A stretch of 64,000 nt of DNA, from assembly GCA_963812085.1 (NCBI GenBank), contig CAWETL010000009.1:62001-126000 (forward strand), given 5' to 3'. This DNA comes from SPDF01 sp963812085. GTDB taxonomy: Bacteria; Gemmatimonadota; Gemmatimonadetes; Gemmatimonadales; GWC2-71-9. The notes under the pieces were generated by a model. That model did no database searches. It had not been told where the DNA came from and worked only from the letters and a program-made list of their open reading frames with translations. The translations under genes and the position numbers were made by a program. Positions 35,852 to 45,796 of this stretch are shown piece after piece. The stretch's first letter is position 1. Each line of letters starts with the position of its first letter.

Positions 35852-38680
35852 TCGCGCGCGAGGCTGTCCACCGTCCGTCGCACCGCGGCCACCTGCGGCC
35901 GGAGCGCGGAATCCGGATCGTCCCGCAACACCAGGAAGTGGCGCCAGGCGCGAAGCGCCCGCGCCTGGTCCCCCGCCGCGAGCGCCAGCCGACCCTCGTC
36001 ATACAGGTACCCCGCGAGGTACCTGGGCCCGTACACCGCGTCGAGCGGCCGTCGCGCCAGGAGTGCGAGCGCGCCGCGACGGTCGCCTATCGCCTCGTGG
36101 CAGCGCGCCAGCACGAGAAAGCTCGCCCCGATCCCACCCGCGCTGGTGACCTGGCTGGCCAGCGAGTCGGCCCGGCGCAGCCGGGACCGCGCGTCCGGTG
36201 CTGCGATCCGCGCGGCGGTCAGGCAGGCATACGCCTCGGAACCGAGATCCCCGGCGTGCTGGTCGAGCGCGGCGAGGTAGCGCCGAGCTTCGGCCGGAGC
36301 CACCGGTTCGCCACGCCAAAGTCGCCAGAAGAGGAGCTCGACGCGCGTGGCCCACGCGGTATCAGTGCCGGCGGAGATGGCGCGGTCCATCGCCTCGAAC
36401 TCGGGCTGCGCTGCATCATCGCTGGCGTACACCAACGCTCCCGTGAGCTCGGAGCGCGCCCCAGCGGCCAGCAGCAGCTGGTCCATCGCAGCGTGTTCTC
36501 CGCGGTTGCCGGCGAGCGCCACGGCCATCGTGAAGACATGCCCGGCTTCCGAGCTCGTGCGCGTCTGCCGCTGCAGGATCACGAGTGCCCGGGCCGGGAC
36601 GGCCATGCCGAGCCCGTCGAGCTGACCCCAGCCGAGGATGCGAACCAGGGCGAATGGGCTGAGGGAAGCGAGGTTGGCCTGGACTTCGCGAAGCGTCGCA
36701 GAGTCGCCCAACGACAGGGCGGCCCGCCATCGCAGGAATTCCTTGGCGTCGCTGGGCGCGTCGCTCCGTTCGGTCCGCGGCATCAGCCGGCGCACGACCG
36801 CCGTGTCGCCCTCGCGCGCCGCCATCTCGACCCGGTGCAGCAGCGTCGGCACCGAGGCCGAGTCGAGCGTGAGGGCTCGGTCAAAGGCGTTGCGGGCCCG
36901 GTCCTGCGCGCCGGCGATGCCGGCCAGGTCGCCGACGTGGAACAGGACGTCGCCGAGCCCGAACCAGGTCCGGGATCGGTCGGGCGCCCACCGGATGGCG
37001 GCCTCCCAGTCCTCGACCTGCTCGCGGATCGGGGTGAGTTGCGGGAATCGCCGACCCACGAGGGCGACGAGGATGGCCCGGTCCCGGACGCCCAGCCGGT
37101 CCCGAAGCGACCAGGCCCGGTGCTTCGCGGATGCCACGGGGTCCTCGCCGGCCCAGTCCGCCGCCTCGGCGTAGTCCCGCGCCGCCAGCGCAAACGTCGA
37201 GTCGAGTTCAAGCGCCCGAGCCAGCGACGCCATGGCGTCCGTCACCCTGCCGTTCCGCATCGCCTCCCGGCCGTCGAGGTAGGCGCGGAGCGCCGGGAGG
37301 GGAATCGCCGCGAGCGCCGGCGCGTCGCCGCCGCCTTCGCCCGCAACGGTCGACAGCAGGCTGGCGGCCATGCGGTCCACCATCCACGGGAGGCTGTCGA
37401 CCGGGCCGGTGATCTGGGGCAGCGGGGTCACACGCCCCGAACCGATCTCGGTCACGACCGGCGCGAGGACGAGGCGATCGTGCTGGAGGAGGATCGTCCC
37501 GCTCAGCACCAGTCCCGCACCGGTCCGCTCGGCGGCGCGGCGCAATTGCTCCGAGTCGGACGCGCTGTCGGCGACGCGGGCCTCGGCCACGGCGCGGAGC
37601 GCCACGTCGGGATCCACCGGATGGGGGAGCGAGGCACCGGAGAGACGGGCGCTGGTGAGGTCCACCAGCCCGACCGAGAGCGCCGCGAGGATGGAATCCG
37701 GGGTCGTCCTGCGAAACGGCACGATTAGCAGCGCGACCCGAACTGAGGTTGTTGTGGACGGCCGCGATCGCCCGCCAGCGACCGACGACCGCGGCGGTCG
37801 CCAGCACCACGGCCATCGCCACCGCCCAGCGAAGGCGGACGCCGAGGCGACGGGAAGAGGCGAGGACACGTGGCGGCGGCTCCAGCACGGGAGCGGCAGG
37901 AGCCGATTCCGGGGCGACAGCGGGTGACGCGGAGCCGCGCGGCGGGGCCGACGGGATCGTCGCCGGCTCTGAAGGTATCGCCAGCCGGATGGCGGTCGTT
38001 TCCGGGGACGGCGCCACGCCATATTCGCGGCGCATCCGCTCCTCGAAGGCCGCATACGCCTGCGCGGCGCCAGCGGCATCGCCGGACCGGATGAGGAGGG
38101 TGAGGAGCCGCCGGACCCCTTTCTCGTCGTCCGGATCGTACTCCATCGCGCGACGCGCCCATCCGGCCGCCACGGCCGGGGCGCCGGCCGACTCCGCTTC
38201 GCGGCAGAGCGTCCAGGCTCCGGCGGCCGCCCGCCGGCGAATGTCCGCCCGCCGGCTTTCCAGCCACTCCTCGAACCCCGCCGCCTCCGACACGTACAGC
38301 CCTGGCGCCAGTTCTCCGCGGAGCAGGTCGAGCGCCACCCGCCACCGTCCGGTGGCGGCGGCCTCCTCGAAGTCGGCCACGTCGGAGTTGAGCCGGGTCG
38401 CGTCGAGCCCGACTTCTTCGTCGCCCCGGCTCAACAGGACGCCCTCGCCCAATTCACGCCTCAAGTGGAAGAGCGCCTGGCGCAGGGCGTTCCGGGCGCC
38501 GGTCGCGTCCAGTTCGGGCCAGAACATCGCGAGCAGGGCATCGCGGCGGAGGAAGGTGCCGGGGCGCTCGGCCGCCAGCCGGAGCAGGAGCGCCAGCCGT
38601 TTCGGCTGTGAGAGGACCCCGCGCAGCTCTCCGGCAGGGCCGCGCAGGTCGATGGTGCCGAATGACTTGAGCCGGATCAT
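35848..38680 (-). CDS. SARP/BTAD transcription regulator with TolB-like and TPR domains, frameshifted
   Basis: Large regulator of about 943 aa. Residues 1-95 are an OmpR/SARP-type winged helix (LKSFGTIDLRGPAGE, LRQALFHLRREL). Residues 96-240 are the BTAD helical domain. A transmembrane helix covers about 284-300. Then comes a TolB-like domain (VALLIVPFRRTTPDSILAALSVGLVDL, GTILLQHDRLVLAPVV) and several TPR-like repeats to the end. The reading frame breaks at about 37741: the N-terminal frame reaches AVHNNLSS and the other frame resumes at VRVALLIVPF. Removing one base of the AA at 37741-37742 gives NNLSRVALLIVPF and one continuous frame. Membrane-anchored proteins of this layout are usually one-component sensors; the signal is unknown. 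Confidence 0.8.
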
Positions 38681-38708
38681 GCCTCGGTCGATCGCCGGAG
38701 GGGTGGCC

Positions 38709-38725
38709 GTTACGGGGAGGGTAAC
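38709..38725. promoter_or_regulatory. Inverted repeat upstream of the SARP regulator
   Basis: GTTAC and GTAAC separated by 7 nt, in the divergent region between the SARP gene and the lipoprotein gene. The arms resemble the palindrome at 26953-26964. A possible operator; short and unproven. Confidence 0.25.
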
Positions 38726-38827
38726 GCTGAAATAACCGGGCAAAAGCACATTCGTCAATCGCCCGGCGTGTTGCCGGGTATCCGGCCGTCCGGTTCCCAC
38801 CTTCCCCTCTCCTCCCAGGAGCGCTTC

Positions 38828-39612
38828 ATGACCCGCAGCCGCGTCACCCAGCATCTCGCCGCCACGTCCGTCCTCCTGATCGCCGCCGCGCTTGGCGCCT
38901 GCAGCGACAGCAACAGCAATGACGGTGGCTCGACCACCCTGCCGGCCTCGACGACCTATGTCGGGCTCCTGGCCAGCACGGACGGCCAGACCGGACCGAT
39001 CGACATGACCTTCGCCAGCGCGGTCGCGGCGCCGCCGGCGCCCCAGATGGCCGGAACCGGGCCCTCCTTCGCCGGCGGGGCGCCGGTCATCGTCAACGCC
39101 ACGATGCAGTTGGGCGCGAAGCGGACCGATCGCCCTGACCGGCACCCTCGACTCCGGAGCCCTCCACTTGACCGGTTCCGGCTGGACGGTCGATGGCGTC
39201 CTCGACGCGGGCCAGATTACCGGCACCTTCACCGGCCCGGCTGGGCAGAGCCGGCTCCATGTCTGCGCTCAGCAGCACGGATGGCGCTCCGGCGGTGGCC
39301 TACTGCGGCACGTTTGCGGGTGTCGATCATACCGATGGGGATTCGCCGGACCTCGGGACGTTCAGCGTCGTCACGGTGAGCAACGTCCTGCTCGGGACCG
39401 CCGTCGGCGACGGCGGCGGGACCACCGACTTCAAGGGCAAGGCCTCGGGCGGAAAGTTCAGCTTCACCCACACCGAGAGCATCGGGAGCCTGATCGTGAC
39501 CGGCAACTACAACGCCGACAGCACCTGGGGCGGGTACTACACGACGCCCACGGGAAGCACCGTCAAGGCAAGCGAGGGGACCTTCGTCGGATACCCCTGC
39601 GGCATCAGCTGA
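38828..39612 (+). CDS. Hypothetical lipoprotein, two frameshifts
   Basis: A lipoprotein start MTRSRVTQHLAATSVLLIAAALGAC (C25) is followed by a low-complexity linker and a beta-rich domain with repeated Gly/Thr strands (SGALHLTGSGWTVDGVL, DAGQITGTFTGPAG, GTFSVVTVSNVLLG, SFTHTESIGSLIVTGNYN). The coding frame shifts at about 39118-39122 and again at about 39240-39255. One extra base at each place explains both, and removing them leaves 783 nt, a 260-aa protein ending in YPCGIS. The domain family is unknown to me. It is divergent from the SARP regulator, which might control it, and ends in a strong terminator. Confidence 0.65.
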
Positions 39613-39630
39613 TCAGGCCGCGCGCACGGC

Positions 39631-39671
39631 AAACGACCCCCCGGTGTGCTCCACCGGGGGGTCGTTTTTGT
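39631..39671 (+). terminator. Terminator of the lipoprotein gene
   Basis: A perfect 16-bp stem (39631-39646 with 39652-39667) and a 5-nt loop; the right arm runs into TTTTTG. Confidence 0.88.
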
Positions 39672-39869
39672 TTTCGCGCCACGGCCCCGCTGGCTCCCCG
39701 ATTCGCCGTCCAGCCGACAAGGAGCCCACCTCGGCCGTGATCTCCGCCCTGTCGGCCGCCTGGGCGCTCAGGCGGTCATCATGAGTGGCGCGCGCCACCG
39801 CGGGGAATGAACTCCCGGACACCTGGGGCCTGGGGGAGCGGCCGCCCGGAGGACCGAGCCGGAAGGACG

Positions 39870-39897
39870 TTGCAGGCGCCGACAATCACCCTATTTT
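39870..39897 (+). promoter_or_regulatory. Predicted promoter of aguB-aguA
   Basis: TTGCAG (39870-39875), 16-bp spacer and TATTTT (39892-39897). The -10 ends 6 nt before the aguB ATG and no ribosome-binding site is present, so the message is probably leaderless. Confidence 0.45.
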
Positions 39898-39903
39898 GAC
39901 GGC

Positions 39904-40800
39904 ATGCCCACACCCGCCCCGTCCCGCACCGTGCCCGTCGGCCTCGTCCAGATGCGCTGCAGCGCGGACGCCGCCGGCAACCTCGCGCGCGCCACCGCCG
40001 GCATCCGCGCCGCCGCCAAGCGCGGCGCCCGGATCGTCTGCCTCCAGGAGCTCTTCCGCTCGGAGTACTTCTGCCAGACCGAGGACCACGCGAACTTCGC
40101 GCTGGCGGAAGCGATCCCGGGCCCGAGCACGGAGGCGCTCGGGGCGCTCGCCGCCGAACTCGGCGTGGTCATCGTGGCCTCGCTCTTCGAGAAGCGCGCG
40201 GAGGGCCTCTACCACAACACCGCCGCCGTCCTGGACGCCGATGGGCGCTATCTCGGCATGTACCGGAAGATGCACATCCCGGACGACCCGCAGTACTACG
40301 AAAAGTTCTACTTCGCCCCGGGCGACACCGGGTTTCGCATCTTCGACACCGCGGTCGGGCGGATCGGCGTGCTGATCTGCTGGGACCAGTGGTATCCCGA
40401 GGCGGCCCGCCTGACGGCGCTCCGGGGCGCGCAAATGCTCTTCTACCCCACGGCCATCGGCTGGCTCCCGTCGGAAAAGGCGGAGTACGGCGCGGCCCAG
40501 AAGGACGCGTGGACCACCATGCAGCGGAGCCACGCGATCGCCAACGGCGTGTTCGTCGTGGCGGTCAACCGGGTGGGGCACGAGGGGCAGGCGGCGCCGA
40601 ACGGCATCGATTTCTGGGGCGGCAGCTTCGTGGCCGACCCGTACGGCTCGGTGCTGGCCCACGCGGGCGAGGGCGAGGAGGTGCTGGTCGTCGAGTGCAA
40701 CCTCGCGCTCACCGACGTGGCGCGCACCCACTGGCCGTTTCTCCGCGATCGCCGCATCGACGCCTACGCCGGCCTGACCCAGCGGTACCTCGACGGGTGA
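39904..40800 (+). CDS. aguB: N-carbamoylputrescine amidase
   Basis: Cytosolic nitrilase-superfamily hydrolase (298 aa) converting N-carbamoylputrescine to putrescine, CO2 and ammonia. The catalytic triad is E49 (CLQELF), K122 (KMHIPDD) and C159 (LICWDQW). The motifs FRSEYFC, HNTAAVLDADG and MHIPDDPQYYEKFYF are diagnostic for the carbamoylputrescine branch. Translation appears leaderless. The TGA overlaps the GTG start of aguA (GTGA), and together with speA at the left edge the genes encode arginine to putrescine. Confidence 0.95.
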   Translation: MPTPAPSRTVPVGLVQMRCSADAAGNLARATAGIRAAAKRGARIVCLQELFRSEYFCQTEDHANFALAEAIPGPSTEALGALAAELGVVIVASLFEKRAEGLYHNTAAVLDADGRYLGMYRKMHIPDDPQYYEKFYFAPGDTGFRIFDTAVGRIGVLICWDQWYPEAARLTALRGAQMLFYPTAIGWLPSEKAEYGAAQKDAWTTMQRSHAIANGVFVVAVNRVGHEGQAAPNGIDFWGGSFVADPYGSVLAHAGEGEEVLVVECNLALTDVARTHWPFLRDRRIDAYAGLTQRYLDG

Positions 40801-41861
40801 GCCGCGCGCCGAAGCACCCCACCCCGACCGAGCTGGGCTACCGGATGCCGGCGGAGTGGGCCCCGCACCGCGGCACCTGGCTCTCGTGGCCGCATCAGGA
40901 GGCGTCCTGGCCCGGGAAGTTCGGGCCGGTCCCGGGCGTCTTCGCGGAGATGGTCCGGCACCTCGCGCCGCACGAGGAGGTGCACATCAATGTCACCGGC
41001 CCGGAGATGGCCGCCGACGTGCTCGGCCTGCTCCGCCCGTTCGACCTGCCCCCCGAACGGATCGTCCTCCACGAGAATCCGACCAACGACGCCTGGTGCC
41101 GCGACCACGGCCCCTGCTTCGTGCAGCGCACCGTCGACGGCCGGCGCGAAGAGGCGATCGTGGACTGGGGCTACAACGCCTGGGGCGGGAAATACCCGCC
41201 GTTCGATCTCGACGACGTCATCCCCTCCCGCATCGGTGCCGCGTACGACATTCCCGTCTTTCACCCGGGAATCGTCCTCGAGGGCGGCTCGCTGGACGTG
41301 AACGGCGCCGGCAGCCTGCTCACCACCGAGGCGTGTCTCCTCAATCCCAACCGCAACCCCGACCTGTCGCGCGGACAGATCGAGGAATACCTCCGCGACT
41401 ATCTCGGCGTCCGCCACATTCTCTGGCTGGGCGACGGCATCGCGGGCGACGACACCGACGGGCACGTGGACGACCTGACCCGCTTCACCGACGCGCGCAC
41501 GGTGGTGACGGTGGTCGAGGACGACCCCGCCGACGAAAACTTCGAGCCGCTCCAGGAAAACCTGAAGCGGCTCGGTTCGATGACCGACCAGGACGGACGG
41601 CCGCTCCGCGTGGTGACGCTGCCGATGCCCCGGCCGCTCTTCCAGGACAGCCAGCGCCTCCCGGCGAGCTACGCGAATTTTTACATCGCCAACGGCGTGG
41701 TGCTGCTCCCGGCGTACGACCCGGCAAAGGACCAGCTGGCCCGCGCCATCCTCCAGCCGCTCTTCCCCACCCGGCGCGTCGTCCTCATCGACGCCGTGGA
41801 CCTCGTCTGGGGCCTCGGCGCGTTCCACTGCGTCACCCAGCAGTGGCCCGCGCTCGCCTGA
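40797..41861 (+). CDS. aguA: Agmatine deiminase
   Basis: Cytosolic enzyme (354 aa) hydrolysing agmatine to N-carbamoylputrescine and ammonia, guanidino-modifying PPAD family. The catalytic cysteine is C345 in GAFHCVTQQ. Other landmarks are MPAEWAPHRGTWLSWP, DAWCRDHGPCF, ILEGGS-type VLEGGSLDVNG and GDDTDGHVDD. GTG 40797 is the start because of the coupling overlap with aguB and the correct N-terminal length. Its stop is one base from that of the convergent hutG. Confidence 0.95.
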   Translation: MSRAPKHPTPTELGYRMPAEWAPHRGTWLSWPHQEASWPGKFGPVPGVFAEMVRHLAPHEEVHINVTGPEMAADVLGLLRPFDLPPERIVLHENPTNDAWCRDHGPCFVQRTVDGRREEAIVDWGYNAWGGKYPPFDLDDVIPSRIGAAYDIPVFHPGIVLEGGSLDVNGAGSLLTTEACLLNPNRNPDLSRGQIEEYLRDYLGVRHILWLGDGIAGDDTDGHVDDLTRFTDARTVVTVVEDDPADENFEPLQENLKRLGSMTDQDGRPLRVVTLPMPRPLFQDSQRLPASYANFYIANGVVLLPAYDPAKDQLARAILQPLFPTRRVVLIDAVDLVWGLGAFHCVTQQWPALA

Positions 41862-41862
41862 G

Positions 41863-42801
41863 CTAGGGCTCCCGCTCCCCCACGCCCTTCAGGACCTGCC
41901 ACACCGTCGCCGCCGCCAGCCGCGCCGCCGCGCTGTCCCGGTCGTACACCGGATTCATCTCCACGACGTCGCACGAGGTCACCGCCCGGGTGCGGCCGGC
42001 GCGATACGCCGCGTGCAGCCAGAGGTCGGCCGTGATGCCGCCCACTGACGGCGAGCTCGCGCCCGGCGCCGCGGCCTGCTCCACCGCGTCCAGGTCGAAG
42101 CTCACGAAGGACGGCCCCGCCAGGCTCCCGTAGATCTCGTCCACCCGCGCGGGGGAGAGGTCGCGCCGCCACACGAAGCGGCCGCCGTGCGCGGCGATGA
42201 ACTCGAGGTGCGAGCGCGCCACCACGTGGGGCAGGAGCCCGGCCGCCACGAACTGACGGCAGGACCCGGAGGGGTCGAGGATGGCCTGGCGGAACGGCGA
42301 ACCGGCGTGCCCGAGCCCGTCCTTGAGCTCGCGGACGTCCGGGTGCGCGTCCCAGTTGAGGATGCCGACCTTCTGTCCGCCCAGCGCGTACGCCTGGAAA
42401 TGCCCGAACGAGGTCTCGTGGCCGCCGCCGAGCACGACGACGAACGACCCGGCGAGCAGCAGCGGGTCGAGCGCCTCCGCGAGGCGCTCCTGGTCCCGCT
42501 CCACGTCATCGGAGAGCACCAGGTTGCCGAGGTCGCGGGTGTGCTCGAGGAGATCGACCGACTCCTCGAACCGCTCGGCGTCCGGCGTCAGGCGGTAGAG
42601 CATCCGGCGGATGTCGTCCGGTGCGCCCGCCGCGCCGACCCGGCCGCCGTTCCGATGCACCCCCTCGTCGGAGGGGAATCCGACCAGCACCACCCGCGGC
42701 ACCGCGCCGCCGGTGAGCTTCGTGCCCAGCAGGTGCCCAAGTCGGGGGTCGCCCGGCGTCGTGGCCGGGGAGACCACGTCCGGCGTCGTGAAGTTCGGCA
42801 T
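41863..42801 (-). CDS. hutG: Formimidoylglutamase (arginase family)
   Basis: Manganese ureohydrolase-fold enzyme, 312 aa, splitting N-formimino-glutamate into glutamate and formamide, the last step of histidine degradation. Metal ligands are H128 (GGGHE), D151, H153, D155 (NWDAHPDVR) and D236, D238 (SFDLDAV). Its place after hutU and hutI decides the annotation over arginase or agmatinase. GGGAG precedes ATG 42801, 16 nt after the hutI stop. It ends one base from aguA. Confidence 0.9.
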   Translation of the reverse strand: MPNFTTPDVVSPATTPGDPRLGHLLGTKLTGGAVPRVVLVGFPSDEGVHRNGGRVGAAGAPDDIRRMLYRLTPDAERFEESVDLLEHTRDLGNLVLSDDVERDQERLAEALDPLLLAGSFVVVLGGGHETSFGHFQAYALGGQKVGILNWDAHPDVRELKDGLGHAGSPFRQAILDPSGSCRQFVAAGLLPHVVARSHLEFIAAHGGRFVWRRDLSPARVDEIYGSLAGPSFVSFDLDAVEQAAAPGASSPSVGGITADLWLHAAYRAGRTRAVTSCDVVEMNPVYDRDSAAARLAAATVWQVLKGVGEREP

Positions 42802-42817
42802 GCAGCTCCCTGTAAGG

Positions 42818-44047
42818 CTAGGACGTCGGCGCGGACCAGCAGACCTGGCCCGCCGCGACGGTGAGGACGCAGGCGTTCGGGCGGAAGTGGTACATCCAGT
42901 GGTTGACGTCCGGGGCGTCGATCACCGCGAGGTCGGCGCGGTAGCCCGGCGCCACGGCCCCGACCTCGGCCGCGAGGCCCAGCGCGCGGGCGGCGATGCT
43001 CGTCGCGCCCTTGAGCGCCTCCGCAGGCGTCATGCGCTGGAGGTTGCAGGCGAGCATCATCGCCAGCGGCAAGTCGTAACTCGGCGCCGAACCGGGGTTG
43101 AAGTCGGTGGCCACCGCCACCGGGACGCCGGCCTCGATGAACCGCCTGGCCGGCATGGGCGCCTGCCGCAGGTACAGCGTGGCGATCGGCAGGCTCACGG
43201 CGACCACGCCGGCGCGGGCCATCGCGGCCACGCCCCCGTCGGACGCGCACTCGAGATGGTCGGCGCTCAGGGCCCCGACTTCGGCGGCGAGCTCCGCCCC
43301 TCCGCACGAGGAGAGCTGGTCGGCATGCAGCTTGGGCGCGAGCCCGGCAGCCCGGCCCGCCAGGAGTATCCGCCGGCCCTCCTCGACGCCGAAGGCCGTC
43401 TCCTCCACGAAGACGTCGCAGCAGCTGGCGAGCCCCTCCGCCGCGATGGCCGGGATCAGGTCGTCCAGCAGCAGCCGGATGTAGGCGCCGCGATCAGCCC
43501 GGTACTCCGCCGGCACCACGTGCGCGCCGAGGAAGGTGGCCACGATGCGCGTCGGGGTCTCTGCGGCGAGGCGGCGGTACAGCCGGAGAATGCGGAGCTC
43601 GGTCTCCCGGTCGAGACCGTAGCCGCTCTTGCACTCGACGGTGGTGACGCCGAGCCGGCGCATCTCCTCGAGCGCCGCAATGGCCCGGCGATGCAGTTCC
43701 TCGTCGCCCGCGGCGCGCGTGGCGCGCACGGTGGACATGATCCCGCCGCCGGCCCGCGCGATGTCCAGGTAGGTCGCGCCCTGCAGCCGCTGCTCGAACT
43801 CGTCGCCCCGCCACCCGCCGAAGACGAGATGGGTATGGCAGTCCACGAGCCCCGGCACCACGAGCCGGCCGCCGGCGTCGAGCGTCTCCGCGCCGGCGTA
43901 TGCGGCCGGCAGCTCTGATTCGGCTCCGGCCCAGCGGATCGTCCCGCCGTCCCACGCGACTGCCGCGCCGCGCACGGCGTGGATGTCCGCCTGCCCGCCC
44001 TCCGGCCGGCAGGTGGCGAGGCACCCGATGTTCCGGAGGACTTTCAC
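42818..44047 (-). CDS. hutI: Imidazolonepropionase
   Basis: Amidohydrolase-superfamily enzyme (409 aa) opening 4-imidazolone-5-propionate to formiminoglutamate. The metal motif DCHTHLVFGG, then GGGIMSTVRATR, ECKSGYGLD, CDVFVEETAFG and the late aspartate in ATDFNPGSA are all present. The start is GTG 44047, 10 nt after hutU stops, so the three hut genes form one transcript in the order U-I-G. Confidence 0.95.
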   Translation of the reverse strand: MKVLRNIGCLATCRPEGGQADIHAVRGAAVAWDGGTIRWAGAESELPAAYAGAETLDAGGRLVVPGLVDCHTHLVFGGWRGDEFEQRLQGATYLDIARAGGGIMSTVRATRAAGDEELHRRAIAALEEMRRLGVTTVECKSGYGLDRETELRILRLYRRLAAETPTRIVATFLGAHVVPAEYRADRGAYIRLLLDDLIPAIAAEGLASCCDVFVEETAFGVEEGRRILLAGRAAGLAPKLHADQLSSCGGAELAAEVGALSADHLECASDGGVAAMARAGVVAVSLPIATLYLRQAPMPARRFIEAGVPVAVATDFNPGSAPSYDLPLAMMLACNLQRMTPAEALKGATSIAARALGLAAEVGAVAPGYRADLAVIDAPDVNHWMYHFRPNACVLTVAAGQVCWSAPTS

Positions 44048-44057
44048 GAAGGACTCG

Positions 44058-45731
44058 TCACCCGGTGATCATCGGGAGGTCCACCCCGCGCTCCCGCGCG
44101 GTCTCGATGGCCAGCGGATAACCGGCGTCCGCATGCCGCATCACGCCCGTGCCGGGGTCGGCCGTGAGCACCCGCTGCAGCCGGCGGTCGGCCGCCTCCG
44201 TGCCGTCGGCCACCGCCACCATGCCGGAGTGGATGGAGTACCCGATGCCGACGCCGCCGCCATGGTGGAGGGACACCCAGCTCGCGCCGCAGGCGGTGTT
44301 GAGCATGGCGTTGAGGAGCGGCCAGTCCGCGATGGCGTCCGAACCGTCCATCATCCCCTCGGTTTCCCGGTTGGGAGAAGCGACGGAGCCGGTGTCGAGG
44401 TGGTCCCGGCCGATCACGATCGGGGCGTCGACCTTGCCCTGCTTCACCAGCCAGTTGAAGCGGAGCCCCATCTCGGCCCGCTCGCCGTACTCGAGCCAGC
44501 AGATCCGCGCGGGGAGCCCCTGGAAGTGCACCTTTTCCCGGGCCTGCCGGATCCACCTGGCGAGCGCCTCGTGCTTCGGAAACGTCTCGAGGACGGCGTC
44601 GTCGGTCACGGCGATGTCGCGCGGATTGCCCGAGAGCGCGGCCCACCGGAACGGCCCGGCACCGCGGCAGAAGAGCGGGCGGATGAAGGCGGGCACGAAC
44701 CCGGGGAAATCGAAGGCTTCGCGCATCCCGCGGAGGTCCGCCACCTGTCCGCGCAGGTTATTGCCGTAGTCGAACACCACGGCGCCCTGCCGCTGCAGCT
44801 CGAGCATGGCGCCCACGTGGGCCACCATCGAGTCGAGCACCCGGCTCTCATAGCCCTTCGGGTCGGTCTCCCGGAGCACCGCCGCCTGCGCGAGGGAACA
44901 GCCCGTCGGGACGTAGCCGACGCGGAGGTCGTGGGCCGAGGTCTGGTCGGTCACCACATCGGGGCGTACGCCGCGCCGGACCAGTTCCGGCAGCACCTCG
45001 GCGATGTTGCCGACGAGGCCGACGGAAAACGCCCGCCGCTCCGCGCGCGCCCGGCTCACGAGGTCGAGCGCCTCGTCCAGGCTGGTCGAGAGACGGTCGC
45101 AGTACCCGGTGTCCACCCGGCGCTGGATCCTGGTCGGGTCGACGTCGACTCCCAGCAGGACGCCGCCGTTCATCGTCGCCGCGAGCGGCTGGGCGCCGCC
45201 CATCCCGCCGAGGCCACCCGTGACCACCAGCCGGCCGGCGAGCGAGCCGCCGAAATGCTGGCGCGCACATTCCGCGAAGGTCTCGTAGGTGCCCTGCAGG
45301 ATTCCCTGCGTACCGATGTAGATCCAGCTGCCCGCCGTCATCTGCCCGTACATCGTGAGTCCGAGCGCGTCGAGCCGCCGGAATTCGTCCCAGTTGGCCC
45401 ATCGGGGGACCAGGTTCGCGTTCGCGATCAGGACCCGGGGCGCCTCCTCGTGGGTGCGGAACACGCCCACCGGCTTGCCGCTCTGGACCAGCAGCGTCTC
45501 GTCGTTCTCCAGCCGGCGGAGCGTCTCGACGATCCGATGATAGCTGGGCCAGTCGCGGGCGGCCTTGCCTCCGCCGCCGTAGACGATGAGCTCCTCGGGG
45601 CGTTCCGCCACCTCGGGGTCGAGGTTGTTCATGAGCATCCGCAGGGCGGCTTCCTGGTGCCATCCCTTGCAGGAGATCGCGGTGCCCCGCGGGGCGCGGA
45701 TCGGGGTGTGCGCGGCGGTCGTCACGGTCAT
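44058..45731 (-). CDS. hutU: Urocanate hydratase
   Basis: NAD+-dependent hydration of urocanate to imidazolonepropionate, 557 aa, cytosolic. The family is recognised over the full length: CKGWHQEAALRMLMNNLDP, VYGGGGKAARDW, GKPVGVFRTHEEAPRVL, GSWIYIGTQGILQGTYET and GPFRWAALSGNP. ATG 45731. A TTAGAT with TTCGGA 16 nt before it lies on the minus strand in the 65-nt leader region and may be the hut promoter. Histidine ammonia-lyase (hutH), which makes the substrate, is not in the window. Confidence 0.96.
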   Translation of the reverse strand: MTVTTAAHTPIRAPRGTAISCKGWHQEAALRMLMNNLDPEVAERPEELIVYGGGGKAARDWPSYHRIVETLRRLENDETLLVQSGKPVGVFRTHEEAPRVLIANANLVPRWANWDEFRRLDALGLTMYGQMTAGSWIYIGTQGILQGTYETFAECARQHFGGSLAGRLVVTGGLGGMGGAQPLAATMNGGVLLGVDVDPTRIQRRVDTGYCDRLSTSLDEALDLVSRARAERRAFSVGLVGNIAEVLPELVRRGVRPDVVTDQTSAHDLRVGYVPTGCSLAQAAVLRETDPKGYESRVLDSMVAHVGAMLELQRQGAVVFDYGNNLRGQVADLRGMREAFDFPGFVPAFIRPLFCRGAGPFRWAALSGNPRDIAVTDDAVLETFPKHEALARWIRQAREKVHFQGLPARICWLEYGERAEMGLRFNWLVKQGKVDAPIVIGRDHLDTGSVASPNRETEGMMDGSDAIADWPLLNAMLNTACGASWVSLHHGGGVGIGYSIHSGMVAVADGTEAADRRLQRVLTADPGTGVMRHADAGYPLAIETARERGVDLPMITG

Positions 45732-45796
45732 GGGCAGGTCGCGGTCGGAGTTGAACCGGGAAATCTAACGTCCGGGCTGGGGATTCCGAACCGCGC

